64,000 nucleotides of DNA. It comes from Drosophila persimilis (Eukaryota > Arthropoda > Insecta > Diptera > Drosophilidae). Positions 33,001-46,200 of the stretch are shown one piece after another. How positions within the stretch are numbered: the stretch's first letter is position 1; each line of letters begins with the position of its first letter. Location of the stretch: assembly GCF_003286085.1 (NCBI RefSeq), contig NW_020825298.1:5890001-5954000 (forward strand), given 5' to 3'. The notes under the pieces are model-generated. The model worked only from the letters and a program-made list of their open reading frames with translations. It was not told the origin of the DNA and did not search any database. Position numbers and translations under genes: made by a program.

Positions 33001-36000
33001 AACAAGTCGACACTTTTCTTCACACCTCTGCATAGTTGGGCCAAGAATTTACTTGGCCATATTAAGCTTAATGGCCGCCCGTTGCGATCGTCGAAGCGTT
33101 GTCCAAAGGTCCCCAGATCCGACCGGCACTGACCAGTGGCAGTTTTTGCTGGCAATGCGGTTATTAAATGCAAAAATTAAGATAAGCTTCAGAAGGGGTT
33201 TCTGGATCTGCATGCGGATCTGGATCTGGTCCCCTACGGCCGGCTGGCTGGCTGGCTGGCTGGCCACTCACCGCAGGTTAGCGTTAACGATGCCTCTGAA
33301 ATTGGCAGTGGCCCGCAGCTAGACACCAGTTAGGGCAATGTCACGGCTAATTAGCAATAGAAAAACAGAAAAAGAAGTGCTTGCATTGGGGTGTCGAGTC
33401 GTTTACTTACCCTTGAACATCGAATGAACTTATGCCGGCCATGTGGATGCATGATGGATGATCTTTCTTGTTAATCCGCAGCTTAAAGAAGGATAATCTG
33501 TAGGATGTGAAGATTTTCAACAGCGTAAGAATAGCGGTTCCATTGAATGTGGTTCCACAGGAAAACTGGTTTCTAAACAATAATATTAGCATTAGAAACC
33601 ATTGATTTACAATAATTCAATACAATTTGCCATGGCGAACATTCTGTGTCATTCGGTAACGTGTGTATCCTTTCGCTTATGGGAAATTTGTACAGCACAT
33701 CAACCTCACTCTCATCCTCCTCCTGCTTGTTACATACCCCTTTACGAATACCATATACCCAAGTAATCTACAAATATCGGGTCATAAGCCGAGGGTATCC
33801 CTTCTCTAGGAAATATCCGACAGTCCGCCAACATTGGTTGGTTAATATTTTCTACAGTCTCGCAGTCGTGGGCATAAATCGACTCACTTTATGCCATTGA
33901 AGAGCCCAGCGGAATAGGCCTGGCCGAAAGACAGAGGGCGAGAGAGAGAGAGAGAGAGAGAAACTCTGGCAGCTGTGACGGTGACTGTGCCCATAGAGTG
34001 GGCTTTTTATAAGGCCAACGATCGTAAAAATACAAAATTTATATGCACTTAATTGCGGTCTCCTTTTGGGTCGACTCCCTGGCCAGGGAATGGTCTCGCT
34101 GGTTCAATAAAAGGCAACAATATTGTCCCCGCTTATGATGCACTGAATCAGCTTTGAATTGTCAAAGGAGAGGCGGATTAGTAGCAGAAGGGGGCAAGAG
34201 ATGGTGGCATAGACTATGGCTTTTCTCTATCAAAGGAGACGTTGCCTTCTTTATGGATAGACGAAGTTTTCTCGTGCTGTTATTTTACAAGATTTTAAAC
34301 TGATTCTAGATTGGGTTGTATACGCAGTCTACAACGCAATCTCCTACTCGAAAAGAGATGAAAGATAGTTTTGGCCTGCCATTCGATGGAGCGTAGATTT
34401 GTACAGTTGTCACCCGGAAAGCTAAGGAACCAACGGCACAAAAGTACAGTACTTTGAATATCGATAGTGACAAAAAAATCGATAAAGAATCGAGGGCTTA
34501 ACAGTTCTCAGGAAAAAACCGAAACCATCCGTTGAATCCTTTTAAAAAGTCGTCTTTCATATTTGTGGAGCCTTCTATCCATGCCAGAAGGACGTAAGGC
34601 GTAAAAGCGTTCATTGCTTATCAAAATTTCCACAATACGAATACTGATTTCATTAGCTGTCTGGTCAGGCTTCACTGGATATGATTACGGCCTCCGATTC
34701 TAGATGCCCTGCCCCCAACTATTTATTTCCGCCGATTGCGATGTTGGAAGCCTGCCAGTCAGTGTGTTGCGCGGCAATTTAATTAAAAAGTTCCAACCAC
34801 AATTTAATTAGAAGAGTCTGCACTTGTGAATGGGTGTTTGAGGGGCATGGGAATGCTGCAAGCAAGGGGTTAATGACGCGTCCCAGTGGCGACACCTCAT
34901 CAGACCAAGGCGGAGGCGCGGGCGAAGGCGGAGATGGAGGGATTGCCAATTGCCAGATATGACTTTAATTTCATTTAATTGGCAAATGGCCTGCAGAAAT
35001 GCAGCTGGGAATGCTCATTACGAAACGGACTTTAATAAGATGGGAATGTTGATCCGAACCATTCGCTAAGCTTATTTCCTGTTGCCCAGAATTGGGCATG
35101 CTTGGGAAGCTACCCATCTTTCGTCTCAGCTTCAACATCCAGCTCCGAGGTCCGTCTCCGGCACCGGCATCGGCTTGGGTTGTTATAGGAAACTAATCAA
35201 GCGATTTGTTGCGCATGCGCGTGAAGCGCTAAAATGTGCAATTCTCTACCGCCAAACTCGAAAACCTTTTGCCATCTTAATAGCCTCCGCAGGCTTTCCG
35301 GGGGGGGCTAAGTCGGGGCTTTAAGCCCACCGAGATTTATGCCACCAAAGGGCGCAATATATTCCGATATGATTAATTGTGCGTCGCATTTTCGCATTCT
35401 CCTCATCCTAAGCCCCAGCTACAGCCCCAAGCTCCAGCTCCAGCTCCAGCTCCAGCTCCAGCACCAAGCTCCAGCGATGCAAAGACGGCGATAACAACGC
35501 CGCAAAATATTTCTCGATTCTCCACAGACCCTCTTCTCTTCCATAACTTTTGTGGGATGGCAGCGGACTGGACACGTACGAGAAATTTCGCGCTTTGCTG
35601 GAAGCCTCTCGGATGCTGAGATTCCTCAGAGAGGCCTCCTCGCAGCTCAGCTTTTATGCAAAAAGCAATTTATTTCCCTCTTTTTTTGCCTCCTTTTGCC
35701 TGCCGCTCGCTCGCTCAATGCTCAATCTATGCGCAGAAATCTCACTCACTCGCCATTCGCTTAACCAGTCATACACACACACACCCCCAGATGCTCACAG
35801 ATGCACTCACACGCAGAGAGAGAGGTTGTTGTTGGCATGTACTGAGGATTCATGCAATCCGTGCCTCACTGTACCGTGCGGTAGATGACTGACAATGATC
35901 AATATATCTGCATATGCATGGCTTACCTTCTCCAGGAACAGTGGAAAAGAAGCACAAGAGAACAGGAAATCATATTCGAAGCACCAAATTGACCAGGATA

Positions 36001-36257
36001 CATCTTTGACCCTATAAAGTATATGCATATACTACATACTTATTCTCAGTCTGTACAGATATTCCCCCCAACGCTCACTCTTTTGCTACACCTGTTTTTA
36101 CATAATCTAAAATGATTTGGCCAAAATGCAATGGCTAGTTCCATAGTTGACAGACCAATAAAATATATACATATATACATGGATGGTTGGGATATTTTGT
36201 GGGGATATTTTGCATATTTGGTTAACCTGTGGTAACGGTAGAGCGCTAAGATTATAC
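30001..36257. other. Non-coding sequence, second part of the gene-poor region
   Basis: No supported gene. Simple repeats include (GCCG)n near 30,272, (GTT)n near 30,358, (GGGTTC)n near 30,638, (CCGATA)n near 31,160, (GGCT)n near 33,240, (GA)n at 33,940-33,960 and a (CCAGCT)n run near 35,430. GA runs can bind GAGA factor. Several GC-richer islands alternate with AT-rich DNA and could be enhancers, but nothing in the sequence assigns them. Confidence 0.4.
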
Positions 36258-36452
36258 AAGATGGTAGCTATGAAACTATTAAATCTGGCTGCTAAGAAAC
36301 TATATAAGATGGCTGGTTTAGAACTATAACAGCTGACTGCTATTAAACTACAAAAACAGTCAGCTATGACACTATAAAAACATGACTGCTGTAAAACTAC
36401 TACAAAAATTCTGGCTGCTATGACACTGGCTGGCTGCTGTGCAACTATACAA
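36258..36452. repeat. Degenerate minisatellite, ~23-28 bp unit
   Basis: About eight imperfect copies of a unit close to GGCTGCTATGAAACTATAAA follow one another. Units vary in length and carry many substitutions, so the array is old. The minus-strand open frame across it is a by-product of the repeat. Confidence 0.6.
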
Positions 36453-38168
36453 GCTGCCTGCCGTCGAGCTCTATTTAATTTCATAGCCGCCAGCGTATCA
36501 AAGCACAGCAATTAGCCTATAGTTGGGTAACATTAAGTTTGTACTCTCATAGCATTCGCAATTACCTAAAATATACAGATGTTTGCTACTTTATCGATGT
36601 CCAATTGAACTGAAATGAACTGGTCGATAAGAAATCGAAAAATCAATACAAAAATCAGGAAATACACTCGTAAAACTCGTATATCATATTTTGAAGGTCA
36701 ATTATTGTCAATTTAGTGGATGTACAACATCAAGAGTAGCTGCTTCCTTACTGGTTAAATTGAAAATTTCAAGAATAGTTCTTTAGATCAACAGAAAATG
36801 GATTGTATTCATAAGTAGGACTGTATTCCTACATTAAACATTATCATCAACAATTCGTTTCTGTGCCTTGTTTATATTATAATGGTAATGCATCGCCACA
36901 TTACGCCTAAAGTACCTTTTCTTGTCTTGGCTGTCCCTACCCAAAAGAGCATTCCCAAATCGCAGTCTTTAAAACGCAGCTCTAACCAGACTTCAGGCTT
37001 TGGGCCACCCTGGGCCGCTCCTCTCAGGGTCTCGTTTAGGTTTTTTTAGTGCAAAGTCGTGTCTGATTTTGCATAAAATGTCGGGGATTCTCGACTAAAA
37101 TTGAAATTGGAAATGGCAGTGCAAATGAAAATGGAAATGACTGAAATGCCGTCGTCAGTGTGTGGCAGTCGTCTGTATTTTTTCTGGGTCTTCGGGGTTC
37201 GAGGGGTCTGTGGGGTTTTGGGCTTTGGCGAAGCTTCTTCCTGCCTGCGGCAATGTTTCCGTTGAACCCTAATCAGTGTGTCAATATATGCTCGGGGACT
37301 TTCGATCAAACATTTGCCAACGCTGTAAAGCGTAAACAAGTTTGAAGTTGAATTGTATCTCTCTGTTGCATGTATCTCAAGCAACCTGTATGACTTGTAT
37401 CCGAGCCGAGAGCGAGATAGGCAGATACATAGCACCCCCCCACACGCACATCCAGCGACTCAACCAAAATTGAGTTGATTTTTATCGCTGTCACATTTAT
37501 GACATTATCGGGGAATCGGTCAATATTAAAACGAACCCAGGGACCGACCGACCGACCGACCGTACGAGTAGGCACGATCATTCGCCGCATGAGTGCAACA
37601 CCTTCCCATAAGGGTACAGCGATTGTGTGTTTATTATGACTATTATTATTGACAGCCTATCGTAAATAACCCCAGCGCAGAGGCATAGGATAGGCAGGGA
37701 GAGCTCTGAGCTCTGAGCTCGATGGCTGTTTAAATTGAGCCTAACCACTCGAGTGCATTCATAACCCATAAAGATTAAAGTCTTAGCGATAGCCACACCA
37801 CGGCACCCTGCCACATTTGCTGCTGCTATGGCCTTTGATTGTGGCTGTTGCATGCAGCATAATTAAATTTAGTAGAAAGATAGAGGGGCAGCACCCACCA
37901 ACATACCAAAAAAAAAGAAGAAGAACTTTTGCTTATCACCATTTAATTTGTAAATGTCGATGGGCCGAAAGCGAAAAAAAAAACAACAGAACCCAACAGA
38001 ACCGCACCGAAAAAAAACCTAAAAATAAACTGGTTCTTAATTAAAACGACATTGTCGAGTTCTCTGTAAATAATCGTAACGAATCAAACGACAACATAAA
38101 AAAAGCAGAGGGAACACCGACCCAGAGAACCAGAATACGAGTATCATCAGAGACGAGCCCTGGACCAA

Positions 38169-38199
<31 letters not shown>

Positions 38200-41100
38200 C
38201 ACCAAAACCCCAGAAACTACACCACGCAAAGGTCTCTTCTCTTATAATTTGAAAACATTTTTCTGCCGTTTCCCGACATTCAAACGAGAACTGGAGAACT
38301 GGGGATTGGGGATCACATGAGGAAGGTGGAAGGTAGGTGTAGGGCCCTGGCTTTGGGCCAACATTTATTCTTGGCCTGTTTTTGGTTCTCTTTTTATCCG
38401 TCCGTTTCGCCGATTCTGGTGTTTGTGTCGCCTCCAACTGATTTATCGAGAGCTCTGGCACTTGAGACGTTTTTTAATTATATTTTTGGTCGCTTCAAAT
38501 GACAAGAACTATTAATTTTTTCCATCCTCATTCGTTCGTCTTTGGGAGTCGTAAAAAAGGCGTTAAAAGGCCGTGCAGGAAGACGAATCGTTGGCCATAA
38601 AAGGAAGGGGAGTTTTATGGGAATCAATTTTGACGCTGATCGCTGGAAATTAAAGGAAATGAAACTATTTCGGTTCGGCAGTTCAAAAAGATATGGCCTA
38701 TTGAGATTAGACAAGGGAGTTTGAGTGGAATGGGAGGAGAGAATGGGGGGAATCTTATTTAATCTTTTGCTAAGATGAGGCTGTCTTTCTATCAAATATA
38801 TATAACATTATTGACTTAAAATAGTACTCAAAGTGTGGCTTAAATTACTATAGAAATCACCCATCTCTCACTTCCCAGTCATCCCTAAATATTGTCTATC
38901 TGAAACACATTTATCATATATTTTGTCACACTTTCAACCATTTGACATATCTTTCATCTATGCATATGCAATCTTAAATCATGAATTTCATTATAGATTT
39001 ATAAAGGGATGATTTTCACGTCTCAATAGGGAAAATCACACCATAAAGGGTTGCAATTATGTGTTGGAAGGGTTGGAAATATAATCAAAACAATTCCAGA
39101 ACCTTCCCTTTGATTGCACACCCAAATGGGTTTAACATTATAGGCCATTCAATTTAAATTCTGTTCATATATATTTGCTTATCAATGCATCCTTTAACTT
39201 CCATAAAATGTTTCATCTGTTATACCCTTCTTGATGTAATGCCCTTTTATGTAATTTGGGATAATTGTGGCAGTCTAATTGATTCGGCAGCAGCAGCAGC
39301 TGCTGCTTCAGAATTCTCAGCCTGATTCGCGGATCCATTAAGAGTCGTTCCAGTCGGTCCAGTCCCGGAGACTGTGCGTGCCACGGCGACGTACCAGGCC
39401 GAAACAGTAGCCAACTGGCATGGAGTCAAGCCGCCACATAATCTGTCAAAAGGAAAAGTTCATAATAAATCAAATGTCACGTAAACAATATTATTAAAAT
39501 GATGCAGTCAGCGACACGGCACTGGAGGACGGCACCCAGAACGATCCCCGGTCCGAGACTCGCGACCGACCCAGACAACACTCATTAAATGAGAGCCTGC
39601 GGCGGGTAGAAGGGATCTTGGGTCTTGCATGCAAAGTGAAGCATTGGGGCAGCTTCCACTGGTGGTGGTGATGCAGGTTCTTCCAACCTGCAACCTCATC
39701 CTCCTGCTCCTCCACGTCTTCCCCACGTTGCTTATCTGCGGCTGCTGCTTTTGCTGCTGCTGCTGCGGTAAGCATAACGAGTTGGGGCATTTAAGCCCCA
39801 AGCCACACAAAAGTTACAAACTGCTATTCAGGTAGAAGCCCAGAAACGGAAAGAGCTGCACTGCAAGAATTTTGGTTGGATAGTGAAACAAACATTAAGC
39901 AAGGAATATAAGAGTACTATAAGAAATAGTATATATGTTATGTTTATGTTTGAGGTTCAACCAAAGGGAAATACTTAAGATACATTTAAGTACAGATTTT
40001 AGGAGATTTGTAAGCTATGATTTTAATAAAAAGAAAATCACAAAAGAAAGCGCGAATTTTAATTGGGAAGTAGTCAGAAAAAAGCAATTCCAGTCGGCAA
40101 AGCTCCCGTCAATGCGCCTTATCATGCACACGACATGTATTTTGACAAATGAATCGCGGTGCAATTGGAGAAATAGGGGCAATGGAAAGAGCTGGGAGCA
40201 AGGACATGTGCCTTGTAGTGCTTAGATCAATACTCCTTTGTATCGACATTGCTTCACGATTGGAACTCTCAAGCTTGGGGAATCAATAATATCAGTTCAA
40301 GCTCAATATCTGTCTTTTAAGCTTTCCAAATTGAACAATTGAACAAAATTCGAGTTCTAAGTACATTCTTTCCCTCAGTGTAAGATTTTTGGTTAAAGCA
40401 GTGATGGGGCGAGGAGACGTGAAGATTGGCGAGTTTTTGTGCAGCTTCTGCGCGCATTTAGGACGATCGGTCCCGCGGGTTTTTTGTCAACGTCGCGTCG
40501 CGTCGTTCACGTCCACGTCCAGGGCCAGGGCCAGAGCTGGACTGGGATCCCGAGAGCCGAAAGCAGCTTTGTGTCAAAAAGGCCGGTCCCAGAGCCGTGC
40601 CGCGCCGTGCCGTGCCGTGCCCGTCCTCAATTCCCGTCTGAGTTGCAGGTACGCGTTAATCACACTTTACGTTTGCCGTTTTCAGATTTTGTCCGCTGTT
40701 TTGTGGTGGCTATGGCTGTGGCTGTGGCTGTTGTTGAAATACATTTAAAATTCCAGCCACGTTTGGCGGCCAAGCGAATTGCCTTGGCATTAAATTAAAG
40801 GCTTTAGGGCTACCCCAGGCCCCAACCGAAGGTCCGCCAAGGAGTAGAAGGAGTAGCAGCGGCAGCAGCAGGAGGCTGACTTTGTGGGCCTTTGGGGAAT
40901 ATGTCCAGGCTGCAAATTTCACACCTTTCGGAGTACAGTTGCAGGCCAGCGAGAGAGAGAGAGAAGATTTGAAAGAGAGAGAATGTATTAAGTGTAGGCG
41001 TGAACCTTTTAGGAACCCCCGAATGGATCGTTTCGAACCCACCATTAAAGCGTAACGAATACCTTTCGTTTATGTAATTTGGTTTGTAATAAGTTGAAGC

Positions 41101-42921
41101 CGGGCTTGGACCTGGGACCTGGTCGTTGAACCATCATTGCCCATATCGAGACGGCAGCAGCAGCCCACTCTAATCGATAATTTATTGCAAAGCCAAGGGA
41201 ACAATGCGCTCCAGTCCAGGCATCGGGCATCGGGGATCGGTTCAAGTCAAGTCCCCCGCTTGACCAGCCTAAGAAAAGCCTAAGCCTATGGGACTATGGG
41301 ACTATGGAAAATGCGAGCTTGCGTTCTGTTTGGCTGCTTTTCTGTTTCGTTTTGTTCCTGTTGTGGCAGATGTGGATCTGGATCTGCTGGCCATACAGAC
41401 AGAAAGAGAAACACGAAGCTGCTCTATGGCTCAGACTAATCTGCCAGAACATATCGCCAGGACCGACACAGACAAAGACACAGACCGACCCGGCTTAGGC
41501 CTCGTTCGTTCTCTCTCTCTCTGGGTTTCCTTTGCACTTCCTCGTCTCGTTGAATTTATGTTTAAGCATTTCATGGCATTGCCAGTCCTCCACGTACTGT
41601 TCTCGATATGAGATCTCATTGTACGGTCTAGGGATGGGCTGTGTGCGTGACACGTAATATTAAAACCGAACGAAAAGCGGGAGCTAGTGAGCCAGGGGTT
41701 AACGCACAAAAGAAGCGAGTGCGTAGGGTGCTTGTAGCCTAGTATTTACAAAAAAAAGTTCCTAAAACTAGAACCTTAGGAATGATTACTCGAAAGGTTG
41801 CTATGATAAACCCCAGACTTCCTTTTAAACACTGAAATTAGCTACAAAAGTTAATCAGATTGTCATACCATCGAAATCTCGCATTTAATAGCAAAAATCT
41901 TTAACCCAAATCAGAGTTTCCAGCCATAATAAAGCCGCTCCTCTGAGCAAACCATAAATGAGCCTCCGCTTGAATCGATTCAAGACATTTTTGGGTTTTA
42001 GCAAACCTGCTCGTGATCTTTTTTTCTGGCCATCTCTATGGGCCCTGTTTACGTTTGCTTCTTCCTGCAGCTTTCGTTCGCAGCTTGGCCATAATATTTA
42101 TGCCGTTTGTGTGCCCTTTGCTGCCTGGTGCTGCTGCCTGCCTGCCACAGACGACGTCTCTCCTGCAGCTCCATCTCCAGGCTGATGGCGGCTGCTGCTG
42201 CTGAACGCTGGCTGTGGCTGTGGCTGGCTTTGTGCCTTCAGCTGGGTTGGTGTGAAATAATGATGCCGTTGCACAGATAAGGTGCCTTCTAAAAGTGGAG
42301 TTTCGTGCCTGCCCCATTGTGATTGGGGGATTGGGATTGTGTGCGATCGGGCCTTATAGAGTGGAAGCAGCAGCAGCAGCGGCAACAGCACAAGAAGGAG
42401 ACCGAGACGAAGATGGTGATGGAGAGCCAGGGCCAGGATCGGAGCCAGAGCCACAACCAGAACTGGAGACAGAGTCAGCAAAAATAACATAAATGGCTCG
42501 ACGTCCGACGAGAATGGTAAATCTTGAGCTGTGCATCTTGGGATGCAATTTGAAATGTGCTTCGTTTGCGTTTCCTCTCCATTCGTTTCGCTCTTTTCGC
42601 TCTCCAGTGTCCGCTGTTCGCTGTCCGCTGTCCGCTGTCCGTTGCAATTGCAAATTTCTTTTAATAAGCCTTTTGACGCCTCGATGCCAATGCCAATTGT
42701 AAATTGCATGGAACCGGCTCCAGAGGGGCAGCAGAGTCTCAAATTATATATACTTAGCGTTGGGGCCCTTCCGGTCCGATTGAAATAGCAGACCAAATGC
42801 TTGACGCAAACGGAGACGAGCATAATGAGGAGGCTCTGCCGCGGATAAGGACGAGGTGCAACCCTCATGCCCAGTGGAGGTCACAGTTGGCTCCGGTTCA
42901 TGCTTGCATAGAGCTCTACAG
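36453..42921. other. Non-coding sequence, third part of the gene-poor region
   Basis: No supported gene. It includes (GACC)n near 37,543, a tandem GAGCTCT near 37,700, a 29-nt A-run at 38,171-38,199, a CAG/CTG patch near 39,285 and 39,740, one CAGGTAG near 39,829, CGTCG and GCCGT runs near 40,490-40,620, and CT/GA runs near 40,950 and 41,510. Open frames here are short, overlapping and low in complexity. Confidence 0.4.
38171..38199 (+). repeat. Poly(A) run of 29 nt
   Basis: An uninterrupted A-run follows CCAAAT. It could be a simple expansion or the tail of an old retroposed sequence. I see no gene-derived sequence directly upstream. Confidence 0.6.
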
Positions 42922-42923
42922 TA

Positions 42924-43281
42924 CAGTGCGGGTCAGAATTTTAAGACTAAAGCAGTATACACAGCATCGGTTGAAGATTTTCGAAATCAAAGAAATCTAC
43001 CATTTGATTATACAATGATCTGTTAATGAGTGAAGCGAGTGAGCCGGGGGTTGGCGCAGAACGATTTGTACTAGCCATAACCACTTTAAGAACACTTTTT
43101 GTTCGAGTTTCCATAGCATTCCTTCTAGTCTTCTAGTTGAATCGGATTATAATATAGTTTGGAAGATATCATTTTTACACGAACTAATGTTAGTTTTTTT
43201 CAACAAACCCCTCCCAAAAACCTCTAGACTCTAAACCCTTGTTGGCGTTACGATCTGCCATTAAAGTACCGAAACCCACTG
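42924..43281. mobile_element. Possible Tc1/mariner-like MITE, 358 bp
   Basis: The left end CAGTGCGGGTCAGAATTTTA and the inverse of the right end, CAGTGGGTTTCGGTACTTTA, share their first five bases and a loosely similar continuation. Both ends are flanked by TA, the target duplication of Tc1/mariner elements. There is no transposase frame. The termini are too diverged for certainty. Confidence 0.35.
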
Positions 43282-43283
43282 TA

Positions 43284-46200
43284 CAATTACCGGGGGTACT
43301 TTGGGCAAAAGCAATGCGATTGCTAAATGGTGGAGATGGTGGAGAAGGAGCAGGCAGAGGAGGGTGTATCCATTTCTCATTTCGTTTTTAGCCCGATGCC
43401 TGATCATTTATCTTGTCAAAGCTAATTTAAAGTTGTGGATACCCGCCCGTCTGCCCTCCATTGCTGCCCTCCTGCTGCCTTATTTCGCACGTGAAGTGTT
43501 AAAGAGCAACAGCAACTGCCACAGCAACAATGAACACTGAAACCCACACAGACAAAAGATCGCAATTTATTTCTTCCTGTGGCTCTCGGGGCTGTCGAAA
43601 AAAAGCTAAAGAAAAAAATCAACCAACAAAATATTCGTCAATTTTTGTGCAACGTCACGTAGGGCTTTTGTTGTTGTCGCGATTGTTATTTAGCTTTTTT
43701 TTTGGTTTTGGTGTGTGTGGGGCAGCATTCACACCAATTTGAACAGTGTGGCAAGGTTTAGGGAATATATGTGGAGTACTACTCGTATGTATTGTAGCTG
43801 TCATGGGGGGAAGGAAGCGGGTTGGTATACATAAAATGGGAACAATGTACTATAGATCGATTCATTGGGGTCTTTTTCTGCGATCTTTGGATGTGATATG
43901 ATTTGTTCTCAAAGTTCATAAGAGAGTGGGACACTTTTTGGTTGTGTTTTCTGAGTATAACAAAGATTCAATCGCTACGATTTATGACAATCTTTATATG
44001 CCTTTGCAGCCTAGAAGTATAGACTCGAAAGCATGTTGCTCTGGCATTAATAGTGAGGAAAAGCCAGGCGTTCAAATAGTCAAACGACAGCAGCGATTCA
44101 ACCTTTTTCTTTATTCTGGCTATAATATTGATCCGATTCAACGTGTTTCTGGACGGCAGTACCTATGGGATTATTCTTTATGATTCTGTAGTATAAATAC
44201 TATAGTTCTCTTTAATAAACTGATCCCATTTGATGTGTTATCACAAACGATAGTACCACTTTCCCTTTTGTAACATCTCCTTGTATTTTCTTGATTTTAT
44301 AAAAGTGATATATTTTATGGGTAGTGTTCTGCTTCATGGCCAGGAATTTTCCTTTGCCCACGGTCCGCGGTCCACTGTCCCTGGCCGTTTCAGTTCTGTG
44401 ATCTTGGCATTGCCATTGGAAATTGAAAATTGGCATTGCTTACTTATTCATGCGTCAAAGCCGACCCTCGGCATCTTTTCGCAGCGACGCGTCACTGGGG
44501 GGAAGGACAAGTCCCATCGACTTGCTTTATGCGTCCATTGTGTGCCGTCTGGCCAAGACCAGACCCGGCCAGGCCAGGCCAGGCCAGACCAGCCCAGACA
44601 TTGGGCATCGAGTAATGAGCTGCTGCTGTAGCTGCATGTGTCTAGCCATAGGACATGCCACCGCGAGTCAGCCAGTCACTCATCAATTAGACTTTTCCTC
44701 AAAAATCCACCCGAAAAGTGCAGTATGCAGCCCCAGACTAGTCTGCTCCTCTGTTGGCCTGTCTTTGTGGTCCATTGTGTTGGTATACCCTTGCAAACGG
44801 TACTATATTTCGTTCGTCGATCCTTGGCATTCAAGGAAGGAGGCAGCAGCATTTCCTTTGCCCATGTGCCTGCTTAGCGATAGTTCCTTTTACTATATCT
44901 TTGCTTTCATCTATAGTATGAGAGGAACGATCTATCTGTAAGAAAAATTCAAAGATAATAAACAAATCCATTATCGAGGGTATCTAAAAGTTCGGTCTCC
45001 CAGGCCTACCATTTCTCTCTGTCTTATTTCTTTTGGGGTAAGGAGAACATGATGTTCGACACCACAATTTGTGTTGTACTTCGTGTACTCGACATGGGGA
45101 TCCAGAGAGGATTTGGCGGAGGAGCAGGAGGGCCGAGGACGTCGCGTCGCGTCGCGTCTTTTGCATTGCAAAGTACAAATGGGGAACGACGCAGACGTCG
45201 CTGCTGTGCAACGACCCTGAGGAGCCGCCTCCAAATCGAGTTGGAGTCCCAGCAGCCGCAGCCGCAGCCGCAGCAGCATTGTTCAGCAGCTTCTGCGCCT
45301 GGCCTCGGTTCGTTCTGTGGCAATCAATTGTGGCATCTTCCTCTCTTTCTCTCTCTCTCTCTCTCTGTGGATGCGCGGCAGAGACCTCGTTTGGTAGCTG
45401 GATTCCCTCGGCTCTGGTTCGAGGTTTGGGACTGGGGCTGGGGCTGGGGCTGGGACTCAGGCTGGAGCTGGTTGTTGGTAGGTGATATTCCCTTATCTGA
45501 TGTGTCATTTCTCTGTGTCTGCTTCTGTGACTCTTTGCACGCGCATTGCGAGCCTTAATTTTTGGTCAACAGTTTTTTGCTTGTTAGCCAAGTTATGCGG
45601 CGATCGCAACGGCCCGGCCCGGCCACAGCCAGAGAGAGCAAGCCACCACAAAAAGGAAAAAGGAACGAGAAACCGTTTACCACATTGCCCAAATAATTGT
45701 CGTGTTAGCGGTGTTCGTCGCCATCCTCTTCCACTTTTTGCCAATTATGAGGCACGCTCCACGCGCCTCTTTCCTGGCCAAAATGTTGCAGCACGCCCAC
45801 ATTCTCACCATGACTCCCACACCCACTGTGATATGCCACCTTCCACCTCCCATAGCTGGCCTCTGTGGCCCCCAGGCCATAACCATGTTTTCCTCGGAAA
45901 GTCGGGCCATGCCACGGCGTCCCCCGCTATCAGGCGGCGGGCATCAGGCAAAAGTTCGGCTCTCCAGCTGAAGACCAAACCCCATTCCGATTCGCAGTCT
46001 TCGCAAGCAGCATTCGTGTTTATCAAAATGAAATGAAATGAAGATCTGCATAATATTTCCTGTTTGGTTTGGCAAATAATGGTGGCAATGCCAGAAATTG
46101 AGACAGGAATTCTCTCAGTCCATATGCGGGTTTGTTATAGGGATGGTACCAAATAATCGGCATATATTTGGTAGTATGTTATAGGATTTATTGTTATTTA

